From NCBI GenBank assembly GCA_944372345.1, contig CALVYT010000037.1, forward strand, positions 1-57,552: DNA of 57,552 nt, given 5' to 3'. The DNA comes from an uncultured Clostridia bacterium. Its GTDB lineage: Bacteria > Bacillota > Clostridia > Christensenellales > Pumilibacteraceae. Within the stretch, counting starts at the first letter, position 1, and the number at the start of each line of letters is the position of its first letter. The notes under the pieces were generated by a model. It was not told the origin of the DNA, searched no databases, and saw only the letters and a list, made by a program, of their open reading frames with translations. This document shows positions 30,984 through 38,248 of the stretch, one piece after another. Position numbers and translations under genes: made by a program.

Positions 30984-32132
30984 ATGAAGATCGCCGTGAT
31001 ATGTGACGTGCTCGGAGACGCGGGCAACGGTACGGCAGTGGCAGCGCTCAATCTGATAGAGAGTATGCGGCGCAGAGGACATACGGTGAACGCGGTCTGC
31101 TGCGATCCCGAGAGAATGGGCAAAGAGGGCTGGTATGTCCTGCCTCGGCGTTCGTTCGGACCGTTCGGCGGGTATTTCGCGCGCATGGGCGTGTCGCTCG
31201 CCAGACCCGTGCCGTATATGTTGCGCGCGGCGATAGACGGAGCGGACGTGGTGCACTGCATGCTGCCGTTCGCACTGACCCGCCGCGCCGTCGTAATGGC
31301 GAAGGAAATGGGCATTCCCGTGACTGCGGGCTTCCATTGCCAGGCGGAGAATTTCACGAGCCATTTCCCGGCATGGCGGTCCGCTCCGTTCGTCAGGCTC
31401 GTCTATCGCAGATATTACAGAACGGTATATTCGCAGGCGGACTGCGTGCACTATCCGTCGCGCTTTATCCGCGGCGAATTCGAGCGCGTTGTCGGACGGA
31501 CGAACGGCGTAGTCGTCAGCAACGGCGTCGGCGACAGATTTGCGGCGGGGAAAGACGAGCGTCCCGACTCGATGAAGGACAGGTTCGTCATTCTGTCGGC
31601 GGGCAGATACTCGCGGGAAAAGGACCACAAAACGCTTATACGCGCGGTCGGAATAAGCGCGCATTCGGGAAATATAACGCTCGTGATAGCGGGCAGAGGA
31701 CCGCTCGAAAACAGGTACCGCAGGCTCGCCGCGCGTTGCGGCGCGCGGGATATGCGGCTGGGCTTCGTCCCGCGCGAAAGCATGCCGAGTCTTATGCGCA
31801 GCGCGGACCTGTACGTCCACACGGCGGACGCGGAGCTGGAAGGCATAGCCTGCCTGGAAGCGATGAAGAGCGGCAGGGCTGTGGTGGTGTCCGACTCGCC
31901 GCGGAGCGCGGCTTCGTCGTTCGCTGCGGACGGGCGGAGCCTGTACCGCGCGGGCAGCGCGTCCGACCTTGCGCGGCGGATCGATTACTGGATAGAGCAT
32001 CCGACCGAGCGGGAAGCGGCGGGTAAACGCTATGCGGAGTGCGGTTGCGCCGTCGACGCGGAGCGGTGTATGGACGAGATGGAGCGTATGTTTGCGGAAG
32101 CAGCGGCGAAAAAACGCGAAAAAATTCGGTGA
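30984..32132 (+). CDS. GT4-family glycosyltransferase
   Basis: A 382-residue retaining glycosyltransferase with the GT-B fold. MKIAVICDVLGDAGNGTAVAALNLIESMRRRGH is the N-terminal Rossmann start with a glycine loop, VVVSNGVGDRF marks the domain linker, and the C-terminal half contains the family-4 signatures AGRYSREKDHKTLIRA and ADAELEGIACLEAMKSGRAVVVSDSPRSA (the E-x7-E nucleotide-sugar site). It probably builds a glycolipid or cell-surface glycan. GGAGGT six bases upstream fixes the start at 30984. Confidence 0.88.
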   Translation: MKIAVICDVLGDAGNGTAVAALNLIESMRRRGHTVNAVCCDPERMGKEGWYVLPRRSFGPFGGYFARMGVSLARPVPYMLRAAIDGADVVHCMLPFALTRRAVVMAKEMGIPVTAGFHCQAENFTSHFPAWRSAPFVRLVYRRYYRTVYSQADCVHYPSRFIRGEFERVVGRTNGVVVSNGVGDRFAAGKDERPDSMKDRFVILSAGRYSREKDHKTLIRAVGISAHSGNITLVIAGRGPLENRYRRLAARCGARDMRLGFVPRESMPSLMRSADLYVHTADAELEGIACLEAMKSGRAVVVSDSPRSAASSFAADGRSLYRAGSASDLARRIDYWIEHPTEREAAGKRYAECGCAVDAERCMDEMERMFAEAAAKKREKIR

Positions 32133-32138
32133 AATCAC

Positions 32139-32168
32139 TTGACAATCGAAAAAGATGAGGTATATAAT
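32139..32168 (+). promoter_or_regulatory. Promoter of T-box-trpB2 unit
   Basis: TTGACA (32139-32144), 18 bases and TATAAT (32163-32168). The transcript should begin near 32175, just before the T-box leader. Confidence 0.75.
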
Positions 32169-32174
32169 GTACCA

Positions 32175-32399
32175 AACCGTAGATGCGGAAGATGAACGAC
32201 AGGCGGGGATACAGAGAACCGGAGGAGCTGAGAACCGGGATCTGCGCAGCGTTCTATGGGCCGCGGAGGCGCGCGGAGGAAATGCCGCGCCGTATCACCC
32301 GACGTAACGGGCGAAAAGTGCGGGACTTCGCGTTCCGAAACAAGGTGGCACCGCGGATATCATCCGTCCTTGGCAGAACACTACGCCGAGGGCGGTTTT
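32175..32399 (+). promoter_or_regulatory. T-box leader, probably tryptophan-specific
   Basis: The T-box core AACAAGGTGGCACCGCGG (about 32338-32356) is the conserved antiterminator that pairs with the tRNA acceptor end. Upstream, GGAGCTGAGAACCGG belongs to stem I, and a TGG at 32257-32259 is the best specifier candidate. Uncharged tRNA-Trp would stabilise antitermination and switch on the tryptophan synthase gene. The specifier position is inferred, not proven. Confidence 0.85.
32364..32399 (+). terminator. T-box terminator hairpin
   Basis: CCGTCCTTGGC (32364-32374) pairs over 11 bp with GCCGAGGGCGG (32385-32395), with two G-U pairs, followed by TTTT. The 5' strand overlaps the end of the antiterminator, so the two folds are mutually exclusive. 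Confidence 0.8.
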
Positions 32400-32435
32400 G
32401 TTCACTCCCCCGGCGAAAGACAAGGAGAAAGAACC

Positions 32436-33788
32436 ATGGCGAACAAAATTCCCTACAAGGTGTACCTCACCGAAGACGAGCTGCCGAAAAAGTGGCTCAA
32501 CATCAAGGGCTTTATGAAGAACAAGCCCGCTCCGATGCTCAACCCCGCGACTATGCAGCCGTGCGTGAAGTCCGATCTCACGCCCGTGTTCTGCGATAAA
32601 CTCGTCGACCAGGAGCTGAACGCAACGGACAAATTCATCGACATACCTCAGCCGGTGCTGGATTTCTATAAGCTGTACCGTCCCAGCCCGCTCGTCCGTG
32701 CCTACGGACTGGAAGAGGCTCTCGGCACTCCCGCGGAGATCTATTACAAGTTCGAGGGCAATAACACTTCCGGCTCGCACAAGCTCAATTCCGCCGCGGC
32801 GCAGGTCTATTACGCCAAAGAGCAGGGGCTTGACGCGGTGACGACGGAAACGGGCGCGGGGCAGTGGGGCACCGCTCTCGCTATGGCGGGCGCGTACTTC
32901 CACCTTCCCGTATCCGTGTATATGGTCAAAGTGTCCTACGAGCAGAAGCCGTTCAGAAGAAACGTGATGAACGTCTACGGCGCGTCCGTAGTGGCTTCGC
33001 CGTCGGATACGACGGAAGCGGGCAGAAAGATACTCAAAGAGCATCCCGGTACAAACGGCTCTCTCGGCTGTGCGATAAGCGAAGCCGTGGAAGCGGCGGT
33101 GACGGCTCCCGGCGGCAAAACGAGATACGTTCTCGGTTCCGTGCTCGACCAGGTGCTGCTGCACCAGTCGGTCATCGGTCTGGAAACCAAATCCGCGCTC
33201 GACAAGATCGGCGTCAAGCCCGACATCATCGTCGGCTGCGCGGGCGGCGGCTCCAACCTCGGCGGGCTCATCGCGCCCTTCGTCGCGGATAAGCTGGAAG
33301 GCAGGTCGGACGTGGACATAGTCGCCGTCGAGCCTGCGAGCTGTCCGTCGCTGACGCGCGGCGAGTTCAAATACGATTTCTGCGATACGGCAAAGACGAC
33401 GCCGCTCGCAAAGATGTATACGCTCGGCTGCGACTTCATTCCCAGCTCCAACCACGCGGGCGGACTGCGCTATCACGGAATGAGCCCGGTGCTCTCGCAG
33501 CTTTACCACGACAAGTATATGCGCGCCGTGTCGTATACGCAGACGCAGGTGTTTGAAACGGCAGTCAGGTTCGCGCGCATAGAGGGCACGCTGCCCGCGC
33601 CCGAATCGGCGCACGCGATCCGCGGAGCGGTGGACGCCGCTCTCGAATGCAAGAGAACGGGCGAGAAGAAGGTCATCGTGTTCGGTCTGACCGGCACGGG
33701 CTACTTCGATATGAAGGCATACGACGAATATCTCTCCGGAAGAATGACGGACTATATCCCGACGGACGAGGAGATACACGGCAAGTGA
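32436..33788 (+). CDS. trpB: TrpB2-type tryptophan synthase beta chain
   Basis: A PLP enzyme condensing indole and serine to tryptophan, 450 residues. It is the longer TrpB2 form, with an extended N-terminus and RPSPLVRAYGLEEALGTPAEIYYKFEGNNTSGSHKLNSAAAQ, where the Lys in GSHKLN binds PLP, plus ETGAGQWG and the phosphate loop GCAGGGSNLGG. TrpB2 often works without TrpA, salvaging free indole. No trpA or other trp gene is adjacent. AAGGAGA lies upstream of the ATG at 32436, and a Trp-type T-box precedes it. A hairpin terminator follows. Confidence 0.93.
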   Translation: MANKIPYKVYLTEDELPKKWLNIKGFMKNKPAPMLNPATMQPCVKSDLTPVFCDKLVDQELNATDKFIDIPQPVLDFYKLYRPSPLVRAYGLEEALGTPAEIYYKFEGNNTSGSHKLNSAAAQVYYAKEQGLDAVTTETGAGQWGTALAMAGAYFHLPVSVYMVKVSYEQKPFRRNVMNVYGASVVASPSDTTEAGRKILKEHPGTNGSLGCAISEAVEAAVTAPGGKTRYVLGSVLDQVLLHQSVIGLETKSALDKIGVKPDIIVGCAGGGSNLGGLIAPFVADKLEGRSDVDIVAVEPASCPSLTRGEFKYDFCDTAKTTPLAKMYTLGCDFIPSSNHAGGLRYHGMSPVLSQLYHDKYMRAVSYTQTQVFETAVRFARIEGTLPAPESAHAIRGAVDAALECKRTGEKKVIVFGLTGTGYFDMKAYDEYLSGRMTDYIPTDEEIHGK

Positions 33789-33816
33789 GCCGAGGATCGA
33801 CAATGCGAAACGCTTG

Positions 33817-33851
33817 CGAAGCGCGCCGGATGCGGCGCGCTTCGCTTTTTC
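33817..33851 (+). terminator. Terminator of trpB2
   Basis: A perfect 12-bp stem GCGAAGCGCGCC / GGCGCGCTTCGC, loop GGATGC, followed by TTTTT. Confidence 0.9.
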
Positions 33852-33933
33852 ATCCGGCGGCTTTCGCTTGTCCGCTCGACATATTCCGCGCACACCGGGC
33901 GGGCTTTTTCGGACGGCGGGTACGGCAGATAAA

Positions 33934-33962
33934 TTGACAATACCGCGGCTATGCTTTATAAT
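33934..33962 (+). promoter_or_regulatory. Promoter of leaderless membrane-protein operon
   Basis: TTGACA (33934-33939), 17 bases and TATAAT (33957-33962). Exactly six bases precede the ATG at 33969. An in-frame ATG at 33951 lies upstream of the -10 box and cannot be used by this transcript. Confidence 0.8.
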
Positions 33963-33968
33963 ATAAAT

Positions 33969-34595
33969 ATGAACGTCGCGAAATTCGCAACGGGCGGGCG
34001 CAGGATCCGCCCCGACAATTTCATAAGCGTCGTGTCCGTCATGCTCGCCGTGGCGGCGAGCGCGTCCGACATCGTGGTGCGTGTGTCCTGCTGCGCGGGG
34101 CTGCTCGTTTACGATATGAACGGTTACGACGGGCTTTATATCGCCGCGGGTGCGGTAACGGCTCTCGGTGCGCTCTATCTCGCCGCAAGCGTGCTCGTCG
34201 CGCGGACGGGGCGGATGGGGACGCTGCCGATGATATTCCCCGCCTGCGTGATAGCCGTCGGACTGCTGCTCGATATGCTGTTCGCGCTCCTTTCGCGGGG
34301 CAGAGCGTATATGTGCGCGGAGATATTGCTGTTCGTGTTCGGAGCGGCGGGCGCGGTCGCGCTGCAATTCACGGCGACGGGAAAGGTAAGACCGTTCATA
34401 ACGGCGACGGCTCTGTCTGTCGCTGCGGTCGTATCTGCGGCTGCCGCGTTTATCGCGTTTTTCGCAGGCGGAGCAACGCTCGTCGAGGCGGCGGGCAGTC
34501 TGCCTCCCGCGGCGGTCATATGCTCGATGGCACTTGTCGCGGCGGGAATGAGCGACGGCGTGAACGGTGTAACGGGCGGTAATGATATTGGATAA
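33969..34595 (+). CDS. Polytopic membrane protein of unknown function
   Basis: I do not recognise a family. The 208-residue protein has about six hydrophobic segments: 20-45, 52-75, 85-110, 113-130, 138-165 and 175-200. The first loop carries two adjacent cysteines (VRVSCCAG). Only short charged loops are present. The start is set by the leaderless promoter geometry, and no ribosome binding site exists. Its stop overlaps the start of the next membrane protein, and a thioesterase follows, suggesting a three-gene operon with a possible envelope or lipid theme. Confidence 0.65.
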   Translation: MNVAKFATGGRRIRPDNFISVVSVMLAVAASASDIVVRVSCCAGLLVYDMNGYDGLYIAAGAVTALGALYLAASVLVARTGRMGTLPMIFPACVIAVGLLLDMLFALLSRGRAYMCAEILLFVFGAAGAVALQFTATGKVRPFITATALSVAAVVSAAAAFIAFFAGGATLVEAAGSLPPAAVICSMALVAAGMSDGVNGVTGGNDIG

Positions 34596-35037
34596 GCATA
34601 CAGACAACGAAGGAAAACAAAACGTACAGGAAAGCGACGCCCCGGAAACTCGTCCCTTGCGGAACGGCGGTCCCTTGCAGGACGGCGGTCCCTTGCAGGA
34701 CGGTTCTCCCGAACCGAAAGACGACGACGGCGAAAACGGGCGCGGAGAAAAGAAGCGCGATCTCATCGCGGGGTTCTTTTCGTCGCGCGCGCTGCTGTTC
34801 GCGGCGCTCGCAATGCTGCTGTCCGTGATCGTAATGCTCGTGTTCGCGGTGTTTTTCGGCGGGCATGTGTTCGACAAGACGGCTTTTATTTTCGGCGTGC
34901 TTTTCGTGGTGCAGTTTGCATATTGGCTCAAAATAAACAGAAAACGGCGGCATCTCGTGCTGACCGTGATATACGGCGCGGTCGCGCTCGCGTTCGTTGC
35001 GCTGTACGCGCTCGAAGCTGTGGGCGTGTTGCCGTAA
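34582..35037 (+). CDS. Membrane protein with GGPLQD repeats
   Basis: A 151-residue protein of unknown function. The N-terminal 60 residues are polar, with a tandem GGPLRN/GGPLQD/GGPLQD motif coded by near-identical 18-base repeats (about 34656-34702) and an acidic-basic stretch. Three transmembrane helices follow (about 70-92, 97-115 and 125-148). The ATG overlaps the end of the preceding gene by 14 bases. The acyl-ACP thioesterase starts 22 bases downstream. Confidence 0.65.
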   Translation: MILDKHTDNEGKQNVQESDAPETRPLRNGGPLQDGGPLQDGSPEPKDDDGENGRGEKKRDLIAGFFSSRALLFAALAMLLSVIVMLVFAVFFGGHVFDKTAFIFGVLFVVQFAYWLKINRKRRHLVLTVIYGAVALAFVALYALEAVGVLP

Positions 35038-35059
35038 ACGCCGCATATCGGAGGAACGA

Positions 35060-35803
35060 ATGAACAACGGTATTCCCGAACAGACTTTTTCCAAGACATA
35101 CGAGATCACGAGCGACAAAGTGGATTTCAAGGAACGCTACGATCTCCGTCATCTGATGAACGACTTTCACGACATAGCCGGCAGACAGGCGACGCTTTAC
35201 GGGATAGACTCGGACAATGTGGCGAAGTACGGCGCTATGTGGATAGTCACGCGCGTCAGGATAATGCTCCTCGGTCCTCTTCCGCGCTGGAAGGACGTCG
35301 TGACCGCCGAGACCTATCCGCTGCTGCCCGGTATAGTCAGAATGGAAAGGGAAGCCATATTCACGCGCGAAAACGGCGAGGTGTTCGCCAAGCTCGGCTC
35401 GGAATGGTGCGTGCTCGACAGGAGCACGGGACGCCCCAAACGTCCCGCGCAGGTGGGCTATCCGACGGAGATCCCGCACCGCGGGCGCGCCGTCGAAACG
35501 GATTACACGCCTATGCGTTTCGTTGCCGACGAACGCGACTATGTTTTCAGCCATACGGCGCGGGTCAGCGACATCGATCTCAACGGTCATTTCAACAACG
35601 TCGCATATATCACCCTCGGGCTGGACGCATTCTCGTCGAAAGAACTTTCGTCCGACGTCACGCGTTACGAGATAGCGTTCAAAGCCCAGTGCTACGAGGG
35701 GGAAGAACTGCGCGTTTACCGCCGCCCGCTCGGGAGCGACCATTACGTCTATTGCGACAAGGCGGACGGCACGCGCGTATTCGACAGCCTCGTGCGCTTC
35801 TGA
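35060..35803 (+). CDS. Acyl-ACP thioesterase (FatA-like)
   Basis: A 247-residue double hot-dog protein of the acyl-ACP thioesterase family, releasing fatty acids from acyl carrier protein. The first hot-dog begins QTFSKTYEITSDKVDFKERYDLRHLMNDFHDIAGRQA, with the substrate helix near residue 35. The second contains the HTARVSDIDLNGHFNNVAYI segment, where Asp, Asn and His/Asn form the catalytic site. The WIVTRVRIMLLGPLPRWKD segment is also typical. GGAGG fixes the start at 35060. Chain-length specificity is not readable. Confidence 0.88.
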   Translation: MNNGIPEQTFSKTYEITSDKVDFKERYDLRHLMNDFHDIAGRQATLYGIDSDNVAKYGAMWIVTRVRIMLLGPLPRWKDVVTAETYPLLPGIVRMEREAIFTRENGEVFAKLGSEWCVLDRSTGRPKRPAQVGYPTEIPHRGRAVETDYTPMRFVADERDYVFSHTARVSDIDLNGHFNNVAYITLGLDAFSSKELSSDVTRYEIAFKAQCYEGEELRVYRRPLGSDHYVYCDKADGTRVFDSLVRF

Positions 35804-35820
35804 CGGCGGGAAATGTCCGT

Positions 35821-35839
35821 CACCTTGACCAAAGAAAAA
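35821..35839 (+). repeat. Inverted partial copy of the tRNA-Pro 3' end
   Basis: CACCTTGACCAAAGAAAAA matches, with one difference, the 3' acceptor strand, CCA and start of the terminator of tRNA-Pro on the other strand (36013-35995). It may be a remnant of a lost tRNA gene or of a rearrangement. Confidence 0.45.
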
Positions 35840-35964
35840 AGAAAAAGACCCCGATGGAGTCATTCTTTAACGGTCGGGGTGTGATCGAGCGCCGCAAGGC
35901 GCGAACATCACGAGCAGGGAGCGCAAGCGCCCAGCGAAGTTCAAGACGCAGTCTTAGTGCCGAG

Positions 35965-36008
35965 ACCAAAGAAAAAGAGACCTGTTCAGGTCTCTTTTTC
36001 TTTGGTCG
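35965..36008 (-). terminator. Terminator abutting tRNA-Pro
   Basis: A near-perfect palindrome GACCAAAGAAAAAGAGACC / GGTCTCTTTTTCTTTGGTC. Read on the minus strand it begins at the tRNA CCA and its 3' arm supplies the T-run. Confidence 0.8.
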
Positions 36009-36079
36009 AGGTGACAAGACTTGAACTTGCGACCTCACGGTCCCTAACCGTGCGCGCTACCGGACTGCGCTACACCTCG
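36003..36079 (-). tRNA. tRNA-Pro (anticodon AGG)
   Basis: A 77-base tRNA with acceptor CGAGGTG / CACCTCG, encoded ACCA, D-arm GCGC/GCGC, anticodon stem CACGG / CCGTG and loop TTAGGGA, giving anticodon AGG followed by G37. The T-arm reads GCAAG-TTCAAGT-CTTGT. The A at position 34 would need deamination to inosine for broad decoding, which is unusual for bacterial proline tRNAs. Confidence 0.9.
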
Positions 36080-36088
36080 TTTTTCCGG

Positions 36089-36556
36089 TCAATCCGCCGC
36101 TCTGACGAAATAGATCGTTTCGGACTCGCCGGGGAGCGTCGCCTGCCCGCCGTCGTTCTCGCCGTTGACGTCGGGAGTGAGGGTGAGGGAAACGGTGTCC
36201 TCGTCGATTATGTCGAGGGTATATATCGTATCGCCCCAGCGGTTGTCCTTTTTGAGTTCGATCGTGTTCGCTATATTGAGGTCGAATTTCGCGTAATAGA
36301 TTTCTTCAAAACCGTTTATGTTCAAATACGCGCGGGGATAGCCTTCGGCGTCCTCTTTGATCGTCACGCCGCGCCCGAAATCGGTTATCGTTCTGTCGCC
36401 CGAGATCGAGCCGTCGTCGTTGGCGTATTTGCCGGCGACATAGAAATCGCCGTACATATCGCTCGGGTACGCCACGTTGTCTACGCAAGCGGTAAACAGA
36501 ACCGCACAGGCTACGGCGGCTGCGAGTATGAAAATTACGGACAATTTCTTTCTCAT
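36089..36556 (-). CDS. Small secreted lipoprotein
   Basis: A 155-residue protein with a signal peptide (MRKKLSVIFILAAAVACAVLF) and lipobox LFTAC, so the mature protein should be lipid-anchored at Cys24 or thereabouts. The rest looks like a single beta-rich domain, with the segment GDTIYTLDIIDEDTVSLTL near the C-terminus. No family is recognised. Promoter geometry (ten bases from the -10 box to the ATG) again leaves essentially no leader. It sits between tRNA-Pro and the divergent NUDIX gene. Confidence 0.75.
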   Translation of the reverse strand: MRKKLSVIFILAAAVACAVLFTACVDNVAYPSDMYGDFYVAGKYANDDGSISGDRTITDFGRGVTIKEDAEGYPRAYLNINGFEEIYYAKFDLNIANTIELKKDNRWGDTIYTLDIIDEDTVSLTLTPDVNGENDGGQATLPGESETIYFVRAAD

Positions 36557-36566
36557 AAGCTAACAC

Positions 36567-36595
36567 ATTATAGCCTATCCACGGTGCGTTGTCAA
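36567..36595 (-). promoter_or_regulatory. Consensus promoter of lipoprotein gene, very short leader
   Basis: On the minus strand TTGACA (36595-36590), 17 bases and TATAAT (36572-36567). Ten bases lie between it and the ATG at 36556, with no ribosome binding site. Confidence 0.8.
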
Positions 36596-36637
36596 GCGAT
36601 TTTGCGCTTTTTCGCAATGTTTGCGTCCCCGCTTGTC

Positions 36638-36666
36638 TTGCATTTTCCGCGCGCATATGATATAAT
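36638..36666 (+). promoter_or_regulatory. Promoter of NUDIX gene
   Basis: TTGCAT (36638-36643), 17 bases and TATAAT (36661-36666). An ATG directly after the -10 box is upstream of the expected +1. The functional start at 36691 has GGGAGG. Confidence 0.65.
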
Positions 36667-36690
36667 ATGCATTACGGCAGGGAGGACGTT

Positions 36691-37089
36691 ATGAAAAGAC
36701 ATATAGAAGCGGTCGGCGCGTTGTTTGTCGAAAACGGCAAAGTACTCGCGTTCGAGAAAGGCGAAACGAAGTACCCGTACACTTCGCACAAATTCGAGTT
36801 TCCGGGCGGTAAGCCCGAACCGGGTGAGAACCCCAAACAGGCGCTTATGCGCGAACTTCGCGAAGAACTCGATATGACGGCGGAAGTCTACGACGTTTTC
36901 GACAGCGTTACCTACGAATATCCCGATTTTACCGTTACTCTTCGAGTGTACCTCTGCCGACGCACGTCCGGCTACACGCTCAGAGAGCACACGCGCGTCG
37001 CCGCGATAGCCTCGTCCGATCTCCGCGACGAGGAGTGGGCGCCGGCGGACAGTAAAATTCTGCGCAAAATCAGATCCCATTTATTGTGA
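36691..37089 (+). CDS. NUDIX hydrolase, MutT-like
   Basis: A 132-residue NUDIX pyrophosphohydrolase. The Nudix box is complete: GGKPEPGENPKQALMRELREELDM (G-x5-E-x7-RE-x2-EE). The N-terminus MKRHIEAVGALFVENGKVLAFEKGE and the closing EEWAPADSKIL are typical of (deoxy)nucleotide-triphosphate sanitising MutT/CTP-pyrophosphohydrolase proteins. The start at 36691 is chosen over an in-frame ATG at 36667, which lies too close to the -10 box to be in the mRNA. The substrate is uncertain. Confidence 0.88.
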   Translation: MKRHIEAVGALFVENGKVLAFEKGETKYPYTSHKFEFPGGKPEPGENPKQALMRELREELDMTAEVYDVFDSVTYEYPDFTVTLRVYLCRRTSGYTLREHTRVAAIASSDLRDEEWAPADSKILRKIRSHLL

Positions 37090-37567
37090 CCCGTTGACGG
37101 AAAGGTACATAATGGCGCCGACGCGGGCTGCGCGGCTGCGTCCGTTCCGTTCGGCAGGGCTTCTTCCGCCGCGGCGGGAAAGAGAAAATGTCCGAAATTT
37201 CGGACATTGCTTTACGCTTCTTCTTCGCCGCGCAAAAAACAGCCATAAGTCGTCTGCCCCGGGACGTTCACACATAACAATTCTCGCAAATTCCGCCGTA
37301 TTCCGTAAAACAATAAAGCGCGCCTGCCTTGTCCGGCAAGCGTGCCTTTATATTATATGAAAAGGATTTTTCAGTTTCTCGGGAAATGGTCAAGGGGAAA
37401 ATGTTCCGGTAAAAAATCATAAAAGGATTTTTCAGTTTCTCGGAAATGGGTGCGGGGAAACCCTCTTTACAAAGAGGGTTTCCCCGCTAAACACTTCTCC
37501 GAAAAAATTAAAATGCACATTTAAGTTTCTCGGGAAGGCGGGGTTCCGTCCCGAAAGCGCGCAATCC
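37090..37567. other. Gene-free stretch with direct repeats and hairpin
   Basis: No coding region is supported. It contains AAAAGGATTTTTCAGTTTCTCGG at about 37360-37383 and again at 37420-37443, and a third shorter AAGTTTCTCGGGAA at 37523. A perfect stem GCGGGGAAACCCTCTTT / AAGAGGGTTTCCCCGC (37452-37487) lies between copies two and three. Function unknown; possibly a repeat family of this genome. Confidence 0.55.
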
Positions 37568-38158
37568 TTACCGCACTGCTTCGGCGATCATTCGCACTAC
37601 CTTGTCTATGCCTATGCTGCTGCTTACGGTCATATGGTAGTTCTGCATTCTGCCCCATTCGGTGTAGGCGTATTTCTTGTGGTAATTGGCGCGCGCCTTG
37701 TCGTTTTTGCGGATAAACTTGCGCGCGTCGGCTTCGGAGATGTCGTGCCGCGAGCGTATGCGCGCTATGCGTTCGGCTATGGGCGCGTGAACGAACACGT
37801 TAAGGCATGGTATGCCGTTCTTGTTCAGCACTTCCGCGGCGCAGCGTCCGACGATCACGCAGTCGCCCTGCCGCGCGAGCCGCACTATGGCTTTGCTCTG
37901 CGCCATAAAGATCTGATCGTAAATGGGCAGGAAGTGCTTGGTGCTGAACATACCGTACCCGTACATATAGCCGGAATAGTCCAGAGCCATTGACGCTTTG
38001 TCCTCGCTGTCCGCGACCGTCTGCGCGGGGAAACCAGAAATGTCCGCCGTCAGAGCGGTCACCGACTTGTCGTAGCAGGGGATACCGAGCAGATCGGCGA
38101 GCTTGTGCCCGATCTCGCTTCCTCCCGAACCGTATTCACGGCTGATCGTGATGACCAT
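37568..38158 (-). CDS. Cytidylate-kinase-like P-loop protein
   Basis: A 196-residue protein of the cytidylate kinase-like family. The N-terminal VITISREYGSGGSEIGHKLADLLGIPCYDK contains a P-loop-like GSGGSEIG in place of a strict GxxGxGK. CVIVGRCAAEVL and the C-terminal RAxYHKKYAYTEWGRMQNYHMTVSSSIGIDKVV are shared with this common clostridial family. Its substrate is not established; a nucleoside-monophosphate kinase role is presumed. A GGAGGG ribosome binding site precedes the ATG at 38158. Confidence 0.8.
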   Translation of the reverse strand: MVITISREYGSGGSEIGHKLADLLGIPCYDKSVTALTADISGFPAQTVADSEDKASMALDYSGYMYGYGMFSTKHFLPIYDQIFMAQSKAIVRLARQGDCVIVGRCAAEVLNKNGIPCLNVFVHAPIAERIARIRSRHDISEADARKFIRKNDKARANYHKKYAYTEWGRMQNYHMTVSSSIGIDKVVRMIAEAVR

Positions 38159-38248
38159 GCTTTTTCCCTCCTTATTATAACAATTATATCCCGTTTGTCC
38201 GCATACGGCGTTAAAAGCGCGCGAGGCGGTCAAAATCCGCACATATCG

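Noticed and set aside
32295..35099. A 934-codon minus-strand frame across trpB2 and membrane proteins
   Set aside because: It runs antisense through the T-box and several genes with recognised motifs, and its composition is not protein-like.
36667..36690. Earlier ATG start for the NUDIX protein
   Set aside because: It directly abuts the -10 box and so would lie upstream of the transcription start. The ATG at 36691 has a good ribosome binding site.
37360..37540. A CRISPR array
   Set aside because: Only two full repeats, irregular spacing, and no cas genes in the window.
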